Shown: one piece after another, positions 11,950 through 22,059 of the stretch
Numbering within the stretch: position 1 is the first letter of the stretch
Layout of the letters: each line of letters opens with the position of its first letter
NCBI RefSeq assembly: GCF_964204865.1
Contig: NC_135258.1
Span: 4,951,001-5,015,000 of the forward strand
Direction of reading: 5' to 3'
Origin: Styela clava
Taxonomy: Eukaryota; Chordata; Ascidiacea; Stolidobranchia; Styelidae
Length of the DNA stretch: 64,000 nucleotides
Program-made: the position numbers and the translations under genes
Notes under the pieces: model-generated
Database searches by the model: none
Seen by the model: only the letters and a program-made list of their open reading frames with translations
What the model was told of the DNA's origin: nothing

Positions 11950-12775
11950 TCTAGTGCTCTTTTTCTTCTCTTCTGTCTTCCATCATTTGCAGTTTAAAAT
12001 CTTCTCTTCTATTAATAGAAATATTTGAAACAAGGTAAATGTCACTAAGTGCCATGATAATGGGAATATACACCTGCCATATTATTATCACTCAGTAAAA
12101 AACGGACGTTTTCAAGTTAATGGGAATATACGGAAGTTATCAAATTTGAAAGAACAAGTGACATTGACTATAGCGATTCCGTCAAACAAGATGCCAAAAC
12201 CCGTGACCGATAGCTCTCTGAGATTTTGTCAAAATCTAAAAATGTGTTTAGAAAATTGAACCAGAGTAAGCTACTAGTTGTGCTGCCGTTGTGAATAAAA
12301 CTTATCACACTACTCTTGGAGTGAGACAGTAACTTTCGCACAATGCAGAAATTATTGTCGCATCGTTTGTCAGTCAAGACACACAAGTTTATTTCTAAAA
12401 CTTGGCAGTAGGGAAACTTGCATTTGTTACGTAATAATATGCTCTATCGGGCTTGTTCATACCCAATTACTGCATGTGTATATCGTATTTTGCGCATGTA
12501 CAGTATTGTACTTTTTTCTGTTTTAAAACACACAACAGGTGCAGTATGAAACCGGTTCAAGGCAATATTCTAGGCTATGTTAATAAATTTACGCAACATC
12601 AGACGCGATCGACGTTTTGACCATCTCTGCGTTATACGCATGCGGATCTACCTGCGCAAAGACATATAGAGCAGTGGTACTTAGTGACATTGACTTATTT
12701 CAAATATTTCTATTAATAGAGAAGAAGATTAAACTGCAAAAGATGGAAGACAGAAGGGATGAAAAAGAGCACCAA
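11950..12775. repeat. About 100-bp inverted repeat enclosing about 620 bp
   Basis: The left arm (11950-12052) and right arm (12671-12775) are reverse complements with about 85 percent match. Shared words include GTGCTCTTTTTC, TTCTGTCTTCCATC, CTATTAATAGAAATATTTGA and TGTCACTAAGT. The right arm contains the 5' border of a coiled-coil exon, so the left arm is an inverted copy of that exon start and its intron. The interior repeats TGGGAATATAC at 12060 and 12120. It could be a foldback element or an inverted duplication; no clean target duplication is visible. Confidence 0.7.
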
Positions 12776-13129
12776 GAAAGAACGCAAGTTTGAGCTTGAA
12801 ATAATCAGGTCGGAGAACAAGCGTCAGCTTCATAAGCAAGTGGAAGACAATCGCCACAAAGAAGCTAAAATCGAAAAGGCAATGAAAATGCAGAGTAAAA
12901 CATGGCAAGCCCATGTAAACAAGTGGTAAGTACCTCCTATATGTTGCGTTTCTTCCTGTCATAGCTATTTCGATTCTAAAAATGGATTCTGAATATTATT
13001 AAAAACGTATTCATTTTTTTCCAGTTCCTAACTAAATGTTTCATATATTTTTAGCTTGGATCGTGGACTTTCAAGTAACGAGGCGATAGAAAGATCGAAG
13101 TATATTCTCGAAGCTGTTCCAAGAGTCCT
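12720..13129 (+). pseudogene. Coiled-coil exon pair, copy 2
   Basis: Exon A (12720-12925, after TATTAATAG, donor GTAAGT) and exon B (13055-13129, after TTTTTAG, donor GTAAGT) match the family seen at 6.5, 55 and 57.6 kb. Exon A has a frame change near 12765-12780: the upstream frame reads KKIKLQKMEDRRDEKE, while the conserved part FELEIIRSENKRQL, EDNRHKEAKIEKAMK and TWQAHVNK is in another frame. Exon B reads LDRGLSSNEAIERSKYILEA in phase. The Cys codon rebuilt across the intron is intact. The frame change suggests a pseudogene, unless the exon starts at the internal ATG near 12759. Function unknown. Confidence 0.5.
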
Positions 13130-13966
13130 GTAAGTGTATTATAATATATATCGTATCTTACGCATCATAATAAAGTGAATTGCGCTTATTAGGCCTGATT
13201 ATTAGACCAAATTCTTTGCTGTATATGTATATATTTATTGGTAGTATTGACAGTCCTTGTATTAACTTGTTCCTAATATTTTTCAAATCTCAGTAGAATA
13301 TTTATGACTCATTTCCGCAATGTAAATTTACTATTAACATGTCTATCCAACCAGTCCAGCTAGACAATATGATTCGGAAAAGTCAAACGTGGACCACTTA
13401 GCTCCCTCGATTACATGCCGAAACCAACGAGATGAGAACAGTTTTAGATCTGCCTGACTAGAGCAAATAGATTAATCCACGTACACTTTCGATCAACGCG
13501 AGTAACAGCGATTTTTCTAATAGCATGACGAAACAATGGAGCAAAAGCGGTACAGCCAACTTTCAGACCTCCTCGATATGTGGTCCATTGCTGTGTATTG
13601 ATAGGCTGAATTGGAAATTTCGCGCGAACCACCGAACCGTGAAATAATTACGTTAGCAGTCTGCTAGAGTAGACCGTAAATATATACTACTACTAGATGT
13701 CCCACTCCGCTCGCCGTATAATAAACAAACAAAGGCAATGTTGCACCTCCAAGTGGCGGGCGTCACGGTTGGTTTTGTTTAGGCTAGATGCTTAACGACG
13801 ACGACGCTCCTGCATCACAGCTCGAAAACTAGCCCTGTTCATTGATGACTGATCGAAATATTTGCTGAAGGACGAAGAAATTCGATAAAAATGAAGACAC
13901 AGTCTGTCTTGCAAATAACCAGGATGATGTGACTGACAACTTCCTTGTCGAAAGAAATAGGCCGCG
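13130..13966. other. No gene seen
   Basis: I see no conserved exon or repeat edge here. If the coiled-coil gene continues beyond its second exon, I cannot identify the next one. Confidence 0.5.
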
Positions 13967-15045
13967 AGCCGAGGCCATTTATCTTTCAGTTTCGTAGCGC
14001 ACATAAGGTAACTACCTGAAAATGATTTTAAAATGTTCCTTAGAAATTTAGTAACAAATATTGCCTTGTTCCCACTTACAAAAGTTGCACGTTTTACAGA
14101 AAATACACTTTTACTACAATAAATATGTGTTACCATCTGTCCTACTTTCTCTGCTTTTTCGGTATCATGGGCCAATGAACGCAGACATCTGCATGACGTA
14201 ACAATCGAATTAGTCAGCTGTAGGTGATTCCCCAGTGGTCGGATGAATATCAGATGTACTACTACTGCTTGCTTTTGCGTTGAGTAGCCTTTCCATAGTT
14301 TTTTTCAGTTATTATTAGTTCAGTCATTCTAAGGAGGTGTTGAAAAGTATAAGTAAGATATTAAACACTTGTATATCCTTACCATAAATAGCAATTTTAG
14401 TTGAGCACTAGCTCATAAGACGTTGTTGAATAGGTACGGTGCGGTAACTCCAAGGAAGGATAGACCTAGAATAATATGTCACAAACAACGATATTTTCTG
14501 GCTTGCATGAAATGTTTATGATTAATTTAATGACTCTTCTTGACTATTCAGCAGACTTATACTACTATATAGGCCACAGCATATTTGGAAATAGAAATTA
14601 ATGGCTGTTTCTGTAATGCACGGTTGTGTGAAAGAGAAGAAAATAATCAATTTTACTAATGTCGGTTGGTTTAAATCTAAATTCATAGAGTCGACAAGAA
14701 CCTGGGAAGCAATGATACGGTAAGTTATGCCGGAGTGGAAATAAAAGTAGCATTGGAAACGATTGAGAGGTGAGAAATCAAGTTGTAGACAGACAGTTGA
14801 TGTTTTAAAATATAGTCTAGGCCTATAGTCCATACTCATACTGTCATAGGGCATTTCAGACTGTGATATATCAAAATTTAGTGTAGATATAGTCTAGTAA
14901 TGGTATGCAAACACTGCTGGACTGTAGTACATACGCTCATTGAGTACATCAGATAAAATGCATTATGTATTCAAGGTATTAGTTAGTATTTAGTGGTATT
15001 TTTACACTCATACTGTTCCAAATATGATTTTCTTCCTCATTTTAG

Positions 15046-15153
15046 ATACTGTACGACAAAAGAAGACGGCAATGTTCCACCAATCCGACCTAATGCAGGC
15101 TCTAATCCCTGCTGCTATAAAATGGATTAAACAAGAAGTCTTGAAGCATAAAG
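15046..15153 (+). CDS. Exon-like block, unknown protein
   Basis: After a pyrimidine tract and TTTTAG, an open segment encodes TVRQKKTAMFHQ, then LMQALIPAAIKWIKQEVLKH, and ends at AAAG|GTATAT (phase 1). It lies inside the 2.9-kb inverted-repeat element. I do not recognise the protein; the helical hydrophobic pattern and splice signals are the only evidence. Confidence 0.35.
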
Positions 15154-15326
15154 GTATATGAGAATCATAATAGTTGCAAACAGCTTAGATGGGCTATTCA
15201 TATTGAAATACTTTAGCACTTTTCTGCAATTGGAACTGCCCATCAAATTCATGTTGGAGACTTCATTGTGGTTTTCAATTCATATTTTCTCAACTATGAA
15301 GATCTTTTGAGGTTAACGAGGCATTA

Positions 15327-15540
15327 ATAAATAAAGCTGAGGAATTTGTTTGTTCACTGTATGAAGAGGATATGAAGAATGTAAATGATACCAGGGCACG
15401 TCTATTTAACACTGGCAAACATAAGGATTATACCCAACAATGATTCACTGAAGCATGTGACCCTCAAATCAGTTCTTGAGTTGGCAAACTGCAAGTGTAA
15501 GAAAAAAAGTCAAAATAATTTATGCAAGTGTGCCTAAATC
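15327..15540 (+). pseudogene. Fragment of a widespread invertebrate Cys-rich protein type
   Basis: One frame reads EEFVCSLYEEDMKNVNDTRA, then RLFNTG, and stops at TGA near 15443. A second frame just downstream reads LKHVTLKSVLELANCKCKKK, then NLCKCA. The combination EFVCSLY, VND.R..LF and a terminal cysteine-rich tail resembles a family of uncharacterised proteins I recall from many invertebrate genomes, often near mobile elements. At least one frameshift breaks it. The assignment rests on memory of the motif order only. Confidence 0.35.
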
Positions 15541-16629
15541 AACTTAAATTGCACAGATTTTTGTATTGACTGCAAAATCACAGTACACTTATAGAGGAAA
15601 AGTCGATTTTCAAGATGGTGGATTTCGAAAACAATTCAGAAGAAAGTGAATTAGATATTGCAGTTGATTTTTAATAAGTATCATTTATTTGTTTTTTTTC
15701 CGAACATTTGTTAGTGTCGTAGTCCTGTTTCTAGAAATAATATTGCCTTTGTTCAAATACATAACCACATAAACTAAAAAAAGACTAATTGTAATATTTC
15801 TGTTCACTATGTTATGTACATATTGTACAATTTTCTTGACTTTTCTGGTAAATTTCTAAGTGAGAAATAACTGATTTATTTGTGTTTTCGTGCTCACGAT
15901 GTTAATTTGTGACTTCATTGCTTAAAAATAAATACGTTTGATAGCTTATATAAAATGGATGTAGCTTTTTATGCTCTTCTTGTTGTAAACTGCTTGTGGT
16001 TATTACATAAAATTTATTCGCTAATGTGAATCAGCGTTGTTGGTGTCGCTGCTTTCGAGGTCACTCGCCACTCCTGTCACACAATTAAAGTATTTTTTGT
16101 TGTTGGTTACACGTATGCCATATTTTCCATAATCTACCTAATAAATTATGATTGACTGAGGAAGTCCGATTTTGGTCAGGCAAAACATTACAGGAATACA
16201 TTTGTGTTAGTGTGCTGTAGGGCTCTCGAATTGCATAGTTCTTATGTATGTGTTGTGAACTTATGGTTATTGAATTTCCCGGAACCTCTTATATATTCAA
16301 TTTCGCATCAGGATTGTGGAACAAGCTGTAATGCGTTCAGTATGTTTATTTTCACACTAAACTGAAGAATTTATTTAGTTACCAGATGTGCGCTACGAAA
16401 CTCATTTTCTGGGCGTTTTCAAGGCTTCGTCTCACGGCCCATATCCGTTGTAAGGATCTACAAGTGTTTAATAACTTACTTATACATTTTTCAACAACGT
16501 CTTAGCATAACTTAACTAATAATAGCTAAACAGGGCGATGGAAAGGCTGCCCAGCTCAACGCAAGGTCGAGCGGTAATAACTAATATTCATCCGCTCGCT
16601 AACAGCTGATTCGATTTAATTGTTACGTC

Positions 16630-16836
16630 ATGCAGAAGTCATTGTTCATTGTCGAAAATGTAGAGAATATAGGACAGATCGTAGCACAGATTTCTTGTAG
16701 TAAAAGCGTCTTTTCCGTAAAACGTGCAACTTTTGGAAGTGGGAACAAGGCAATATTTGTTACTACATTTTTGAGGAACATTTTAAAATCATTTTCAGGT
16801 AGTTACCTGATGTGCGCTACGAAACTCACTTTCTAG
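16630..16836 (+). CDS. Short frame conserved in both arms of the inverted-repeat element
   Basis: The frame starts MQKSLFIVEN and contains CSKSVFSVKRATF, SGNKAIFVT and FLRNILKSFSG, then a possible donor GTAGTT at about 16799. The opposite arm (minus strand, about 14175-14020) encodes the same segment with several changed residues yet no stop (VGQMVTHIYCSKSVFSVKR). Two diverged copies of one open frame are suggestive of a real first exon, but no partner exon or known domain is visible. It could equally be neutral sequence that happens to be open. No function proposed. Confidence 0.3.
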   Translation: MQKSLFIVENVENIGQIVAQISCSKSVFSVKRATFGSGNKAIFVTTFLRNILKSFSGSYLMCATKLTF

Positions 16837-17054
16837 GCGTTTTTCATGGCCTCGGCTCGCGGCCTAAAAGCAAGGCATCAAAAATGCGATGCATTGCAAA
16901 AAATGTCAGACAGATGTAGGTAAAGTGGTGACGAAAATGAATACTTTGCACTTTAAATAAAAAAAAAACGCTCAGTAGCACAGCATTTTGGTCTCACTCC
17001 ATCTCAAGTATTGTAGCTTTCACAGAAGTTTTTTCTCCACTTGACCTATAATCA

Positions 17055-17175
17055 GGGCTGCCACAACGTCCTTATTTTTAGAATTTGTCCTTATTTTTGA
17101 AGGTCTTTGTGTTAGAAAATGTTTTTGTCCTTATTTCTAAGAAACATCTTTATTTTGACGTGTGTCCTTATTTTT
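17055..17175. repeat. Dispersed repeat, second copy at 62690-62800
   Basis: GGCTGCCACAACGTCCTTAT followed by TTTTTGAAGGTCTTTGTG and CTTATTTCTAAGAAAC is matched at 62697-62790 with substitutions. This stretch, 16868-17807 and 18025-18823 otherwise show no gene; the open frames at 17625-17844 have no recognisable features. Confidence 0.55.
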
Positions 17176-17807
17176 AACCTTATAAATGAATATACCAATT
17201 AATTTAAACTTTGAATTTAGTTTAGATCTGATACCTCATAAGAGATAAAATGAGTAAACGTAAAAAATTTGCTGTGATGATTATGAGAAAGAATTCAACG
17301 GCGTCGAACGAAACGAAGGGCCAGTGATTTGCGCACTGCAGCCTTTGTGAATGTGACAACAATCTGGAATGCATAGGTAGAGCAGCAATTTCTGTTAATA
17401 ATGCAGCCTAGCAACACAAGGCTCTGCTCAAGAAATTAATCAAACCAATCTATAAATAACTTTTTTAAGAGTCAATGATTATACAAAGGCTATCTCAACA
17501 CATGCAAGCAGCTGAAATTTATTTCCATCATCACATCATTAAACATCCGACACTTGATATAAAAGAAAAGTAATTTCAAATCATTCATGAGCGAATACCT
17601 ATTAAACAATGTAACAACTGAATGTCAAGATGTAACAACACTACTTGAGAAAATATTCAAAAAATTTGAGCAAATGTATACGCAAAGTACTGCAGCCAAA
17701 ATAATAACAACAAGTTGGACAATAGGACTCATGGAATACGAAACCAATTGAAGAAACACAGCAGCTAGAACGAAGATTAAGATGTATGTGATTACAGTCA
17801 AGTTTCC

Positions 17808-18024
17808 GTACTCCTGAAGTATGCGTACCAAGAAAGGAGGACACCGGAACGTAGTATGTGTACCACGTTAGGGTTAAGCCAAAATGTCCTTATTTTAGTT
17901 CTATTACGAGTTCAGGGACTAACCAAGTGAGTTTCGCAGTATTTGTACCTGAAAGTATGGCCTAACCTGGTACACATACTATCTTCCGTTGTCCGTCATC
18001 TTGGTACACGTATTTCTGGAGTAC
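17808..18024. mobile_element. 217-bp palindromic MITE
   Basis: The left end GTACTCCTGAAGTATGCGTA and the right end (read inward GTACTCCAGAAATACGTGTA) form long imperfect terminal inverted repeats. These continue through ACCAAG, a purine/pyrimidine stretch, and GTATGTGTACCA. The centre holds TTAGTTCTATTACGAGTTC. Related copies are at 18645-18725 (part), 34440-34560 (minus strand) and 60936-61105. Non-coding. Confidence 0.75.
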
Positions 18025-18644
18025 CCATTTTTTTTTCTCAATAATCCATAGGAATACAAATTATTATTTTAATTACTAATGTGAATAAACACTGAATATC
18101 AAGTTATATTAATAGTGTTATTGATGTTTTTTAAGGCTTCTGGAGTGGTTTTTAGCTGGAGTAAAAAGGCAATTTAGGTTCTATCACGTGGACATTACTA
18201 CATATTTCTTTTTCTTTGCTGCTTTTCAATCAACTGGAGCACCGATGAATTCCCAGCCCCGCGACCTGCAAAATATGCATCTTTTAAACTGAAAATCTTT
18301 TGGCGATCCATTCAATATTTAGGGTGAGGCCCTACGGGCATAGCTGAAAAGTTTGAAGGGGGGGTCTGAAATCTTTAATTGGCAAGTTAGACCAAAACAC
18401 CTAGCAGGTCTGATCGCAAATGTTAGTTTATATTAGACCCGATGGTCTAACTCTAAAAAGTGTTTCACGCCACGAAAAATTTATACGTATGATATAGCAG
18501 AACAATTTGAAGACTTTTATCTCACACTTAAAGGGGGGTCTGACAGATGTTTGGTCTAATATGGTATATCACATGTTGGAGGTACCAGTATTTGAAGCCC
18601 TCCATACGCTGGAGAAGCAATGAAATGTTGTTGTTGATGTTGTT

Positions 18645-18725
18645 GCCAAAATGTCCTTATTTTAGTTCTATTACGAGTTCAGGGACTAACCAAGTGAGTT
18701 TCGTAGTATTTGTACCTAAAAGTAA
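18645..18725 (+). repeat. Partial copy of the 217-bp MITE
   Basis: The sequence from CCAAAATGTCCTTATTTTAG through GTATTTGTACCTAAAAGTA is almost identical to 17879-17955, so it is a fragment of the same family without its ends. Confidence 0.75.
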
Positions 18726-18823
18726 TCACCTGTTGTAGACTTCCAGTGTGTAAAATAATTTATGAAATTTTAGCTGATCTACTGCAGTCTTTTGTCTCCA
18801 GATGTTTCAGAGAGTAGTAGTAG

Positions 18824-18964
18824 ATTTTCGTTTTTGAGGGAAGCCACGTCAGTAGTGCTGTTGCATATGTCAAAAAAGCAGTTGCGGCGCGTAGTCATTT
18901 TGACAACCGGGGCAAGCTACTGCGGGACCAAGTCACCCCCATCTACGGGGACAGGATGAGCGCT
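18824..18964 (+). CDS. Candidate orphan exon, 47 codons
   Basis: This GC-richer stretch is open in one frame and encodes FEGSHVSSAVAYVKKAVAAR followed by SHFDNRGKLLRDQVTPIYGD. It has a plausible acceptor (GTAGTAG before 18824) and a good donor (GCT|GTAAGT after 18964), phase 0 at both ends. The composition and amino-acid pattern look coding. I do not recognise the family. It contains the word CAACCGGGGCA that also occurs twice beyond the hAT gene to its right, so it may belong to a transposon rather than a host gene. Confidence 0.4.
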
Positions 18965-19291
18965 GTAAGTTCTCCCATCATTTTATGAGTATAAAAACCA
19001 TTCCATCGGTAACAACCAATCGGCAAAAGCGACAATTTTTAACGATAAGAAAGTGTCTTTAAAACCGGTCCAAGTCAAGGGATTAATAAATATAGACATA
19101 GTTTATTTTGAAACCTCTTTCAAAAGGAAAGGCAATATTTACCCAGATAAATACAATGACATATTAACAGAAACTTCGGGAAAGCAGACAAAACCTAAAA
19201 TAAGGTTTAAACGTTACTATGAAGAAAGGAAAGGTAATGCAAAGATAAGGACATGCGTCGCTCACTCATAGATATATATGCTGCTAGACTT

Positions 19292-21350
19292 CTACTGCTT
19301 GAACATATATGCAACACGCCGCGGTTTCTTGGAAACAAAATGCTCAATAACGCGCTGATTAAAGTCATGCATCCCAGAAATAACGTCTCTGTGAATGGAT
19401 AAAACAGCCAAGGAATTTAATCTATCTTGCTTCATTGTTTTTATGAGATACGTTTTAATACGCTTCAGCGTGCTGAATGTTCGCTCTGCGTCGGCGGAAG
19501 AAATAGGCGTCGTCAAAATGATGTCCAGAAATTTTGCAGACGCCGCAAAGGTAGTTACTAGAGTGTTATCTATGAGGAACCCATAGAGCGCGCAAGTTGA
19601 TGTGATGTTCAAAAAAGTTTGATTGGTGTATATACATCGCAATTCATTTTCCAATTTACCCACGTTTATCATGGGGTACAATTTGGAGACAGTAGCCAAC
19701 AAATGGATGGGAAATTGACGTGCAAATTTTGAAAAATTTTTGGGGTTCATCAAAGAGAACGCGGCAAGGTGTTCAGTGCGCAGACGATCGCCTATTTGAT
19801 TCACCAGAATGTCACAGCATTCCTTTGCAGACAAAATCAAACGCTGCGTTGTTTGCCCGCGGCGTAAAGAAGCACTCCATGTGTCGTCCTATTTTATTGT
19901 TTCCCGGATACGAGATACAGCATCGCAGAAGTCTGAAATACACGACTGCACAGACGCTCCATCCATTAGCCTTGACTGCAATGCGCCGTATAATACATCC
20001 ACGTGATAGAATATTGTGGAGAAAAAAGCGAAAAAAAATGAAAACTCACCATCTTCTAGCAGACGCTTTAGACCTGCCGCCTCACTCACAGAGCGTTCGT
20101 CTCAATGAGCTCAGACCTAATTTCGGACACGCCCTGCACCACGCGTGATTGGAAGTTCCAACGCGTTGGTGCACAAGCTGGGAGACGGCGGCTACATATC
20201 TGGCGAAGGAGGTCAGAGCGCTTCGGCGAAACGGAAAAAAATGAAGAAAACCCCGAAACATTTGCAAAAAATATACGGACGAGAAGGGTATCAAGACACA
20301 TATTTTTAATAACGAGGTTAAATTGGTGTGCATAACAATGTAAAAAATGCGCATGAGGAAAATCTTCTTTTATATAAACTTGAACACCATGTTTCGACCC
20401 ACTCATGACTGCCGCGCCGTCATAAGTTTGAGCTATCAATTTTGACTTCGCGTTGTAAGGCTGTAACACTTCTTTCAGTACAGTCGATATCCCGCAAGCC
20501 GTGCGATCAACGATTGGTACAAATCTGTGAAATCTCTCGGTAGGTTTACCGTCATTTTTTTCACAAACCGAAAAATCACAGCCAGTTGGGAAACGCACGT
20601 GATGTCAGTTGTCTCGTCAGACTGAATCGAAAGGAACTGGCAATTCTCAATTTCCAGAGCCAAATGTTGTAAATAAATTTTATACATTGAGTCGAGCAAA
20701 TCATTTTGGATATCCTTAGATGTCCCTTTCGAAACAGTTGCGGCATCAAGATGATCTCTCAATACTGTATCTAGGGATGCGGTGTATTCCACCATATCCA
20801 AAAATACCCCACTATTAGAAGAGCCAGCCCGTTCATCGTGCCCACGGAGGGACAGCTCGTGACAACCAATGAACTTCAAAACATATATCAATCAACCGAG
20901 AACATGGCGGTTTTTCTCGACGTTTTGGTTGTGCCGACGAATAGAAACCGCGCGTCCTTCATCCAACTGTGCTGCAATATTAACATTTCCGAATGTTCGG
21001 TATTTTACTGCATTGTCCACATGCTCCATAGAAGATTGATGATCCCTGGCACGCTCGGAAAGATGTTTAAGATCTCTAAAACCAAATTTACACCAACGTG
21101 AGTCACGGGCGGTAGCAAAAAGTAGGCAATAAAAACAAAAAAGTGCATTTTTGTCCTCGCTGTAACACAACCATTCGTGTTTTTTATACCAAGTTTCTGC
21201 GCAGAATGTACGCCGACGCTTTCCTCCGTCATGGGATTGTTCCAGTGAACAATTTTTTGGTTGATAAGGCCCAAGACGTTGTACCTCTAATTTTTGTTCC
21301 AGCGGCAGCTGCGAAAACGGAGTGCGAAGTAGTGCATCAACCTTATTCAT
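19292..21350 (-). pseudogene. hAT-type transposase gene, ZMYM1/TTF-zinc-finger-like, decayed
   Basis: The transposase-derived protein reads from 21350 down. The N-terminus VDALLRTPFSQLPLEQKLEV is followed by a TTF-type zinc finger with WCKFGFRDLKHLSERARDH and upstream FCFYC. A DUF4371-like section (LEIENCQFLSIQSDETTDIT) has a DDE-type Asp in DETTD; then come QTYDGAAVMSG and LHCYAHQFNLVI. The hAT C-terminal dimerisation motif is SADAERTFSTLKRIKTYL. Lesions: in-frame TGA at 20892-20894; frameshift in the A-run near 20560-20590; frameshift near 20089; in-frame TAG at 19887-19889. About 670 codons in all, similar to intact relatives, so it is a nearly full-length dead copy. Terminal repeats are not identified. 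Confidence 0.85.
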
Positions 21351-21833
21351 TATGAGGTCTAAGGCTAAGAAATGCGAAACCGGAAAGAAGTGAGGAGCTC
21401 AAAAGGAATGTGGAAAATCGAAAGAAAATGGACTAAAGGTCTCTAACTGATTCAAATAGCGAAACAAGCGACAAAAACGAAGGCGAGGAAACTATCAACT
21501 CTTCAAGCAACCAACGAACGAGAAGGAATGCGTGAATATGTCAACACGTTGTTGTAAGAAACGTCGGCATTGTGTCGTCATAATTTCGGGGCTAGCCCCG
21601 ATGATTTAGTAAAAGAAACAGAAAACAAACGAGACAAACGCGGCGAGTGGAAGATAAAAGAGAGAATACGATATACAATGAGCAACCGGGGCAAAATCGG
21701 CGTCGCCCCGTCGACGTTCGGCGAAGGCTTTGCGAGCGAAAAATGAACCATGTCGGGAGAATATGGCTAGTGTAGATAGTCTGTGCAACCGATATTGAGG
21801 TATTTTTCGAATTTTTTTTTAATAACGAAAAAA

Positions 21834-21856
21834 CAACCGGGGCATTGCCCCGGTTG
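21834..21856. repeat. GC-rich hairpin, 11-bp arms
   Basis: CAACCGGGGCA, one base, then TGCCCCGGTTG. The same 11-mer occurs at 21684-21694 (followed by GCCCCG pairing 15 bp on) and at about 18904, and GGGGCTAGCCCC is at 21590. Such words are seen at hAT-like element ends, so these could mark the decayed hAT gene's former boundaries. Confidence 0.5.
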
Positions 21857-22059
21857 GCCCTATTGACGCGCCGCCAATGCAAAAAAGGTATTTTGCAGTT
21901 TGCAAAACTTGGCGTTGCTTCAAATTCAGACATCTCCGAAATCCTAGCAACAGATGCAGGAAGAACCTACAAAAAAAAATTTCCCGGTTCATCTGTTATT
22001 AATGACCTGAATACTGCTGGTAATTTTAGAAATAATAATCATGATCCAAGTATTTAAAT

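Larger units (their letters stand above)
13967..16867. mobile_element. 2.9-kb element with about 420-bp terminal inverted repeats
   Basis: The left arm 13967-14395 and right arm 16452-16867 are reverse complements with indels, sharing GGCCGCGAGCCGAGGCC, TTTCGTAGCGCACAT and AAAATGATTTTAAAATGTTCC. Both arms preserve the same reading frame (see the arm entry). The outer boundary is abrupt, after CGGCCTA. No target duplication is convincing (TAG versus TAA next to the ends). The interior holds an exon-like block at 15046-15153 and a fragment at 15327-15540. Long-TIR or foldback DNA transposon is my best reading; superfamily unknown. Confidence 0.6.
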
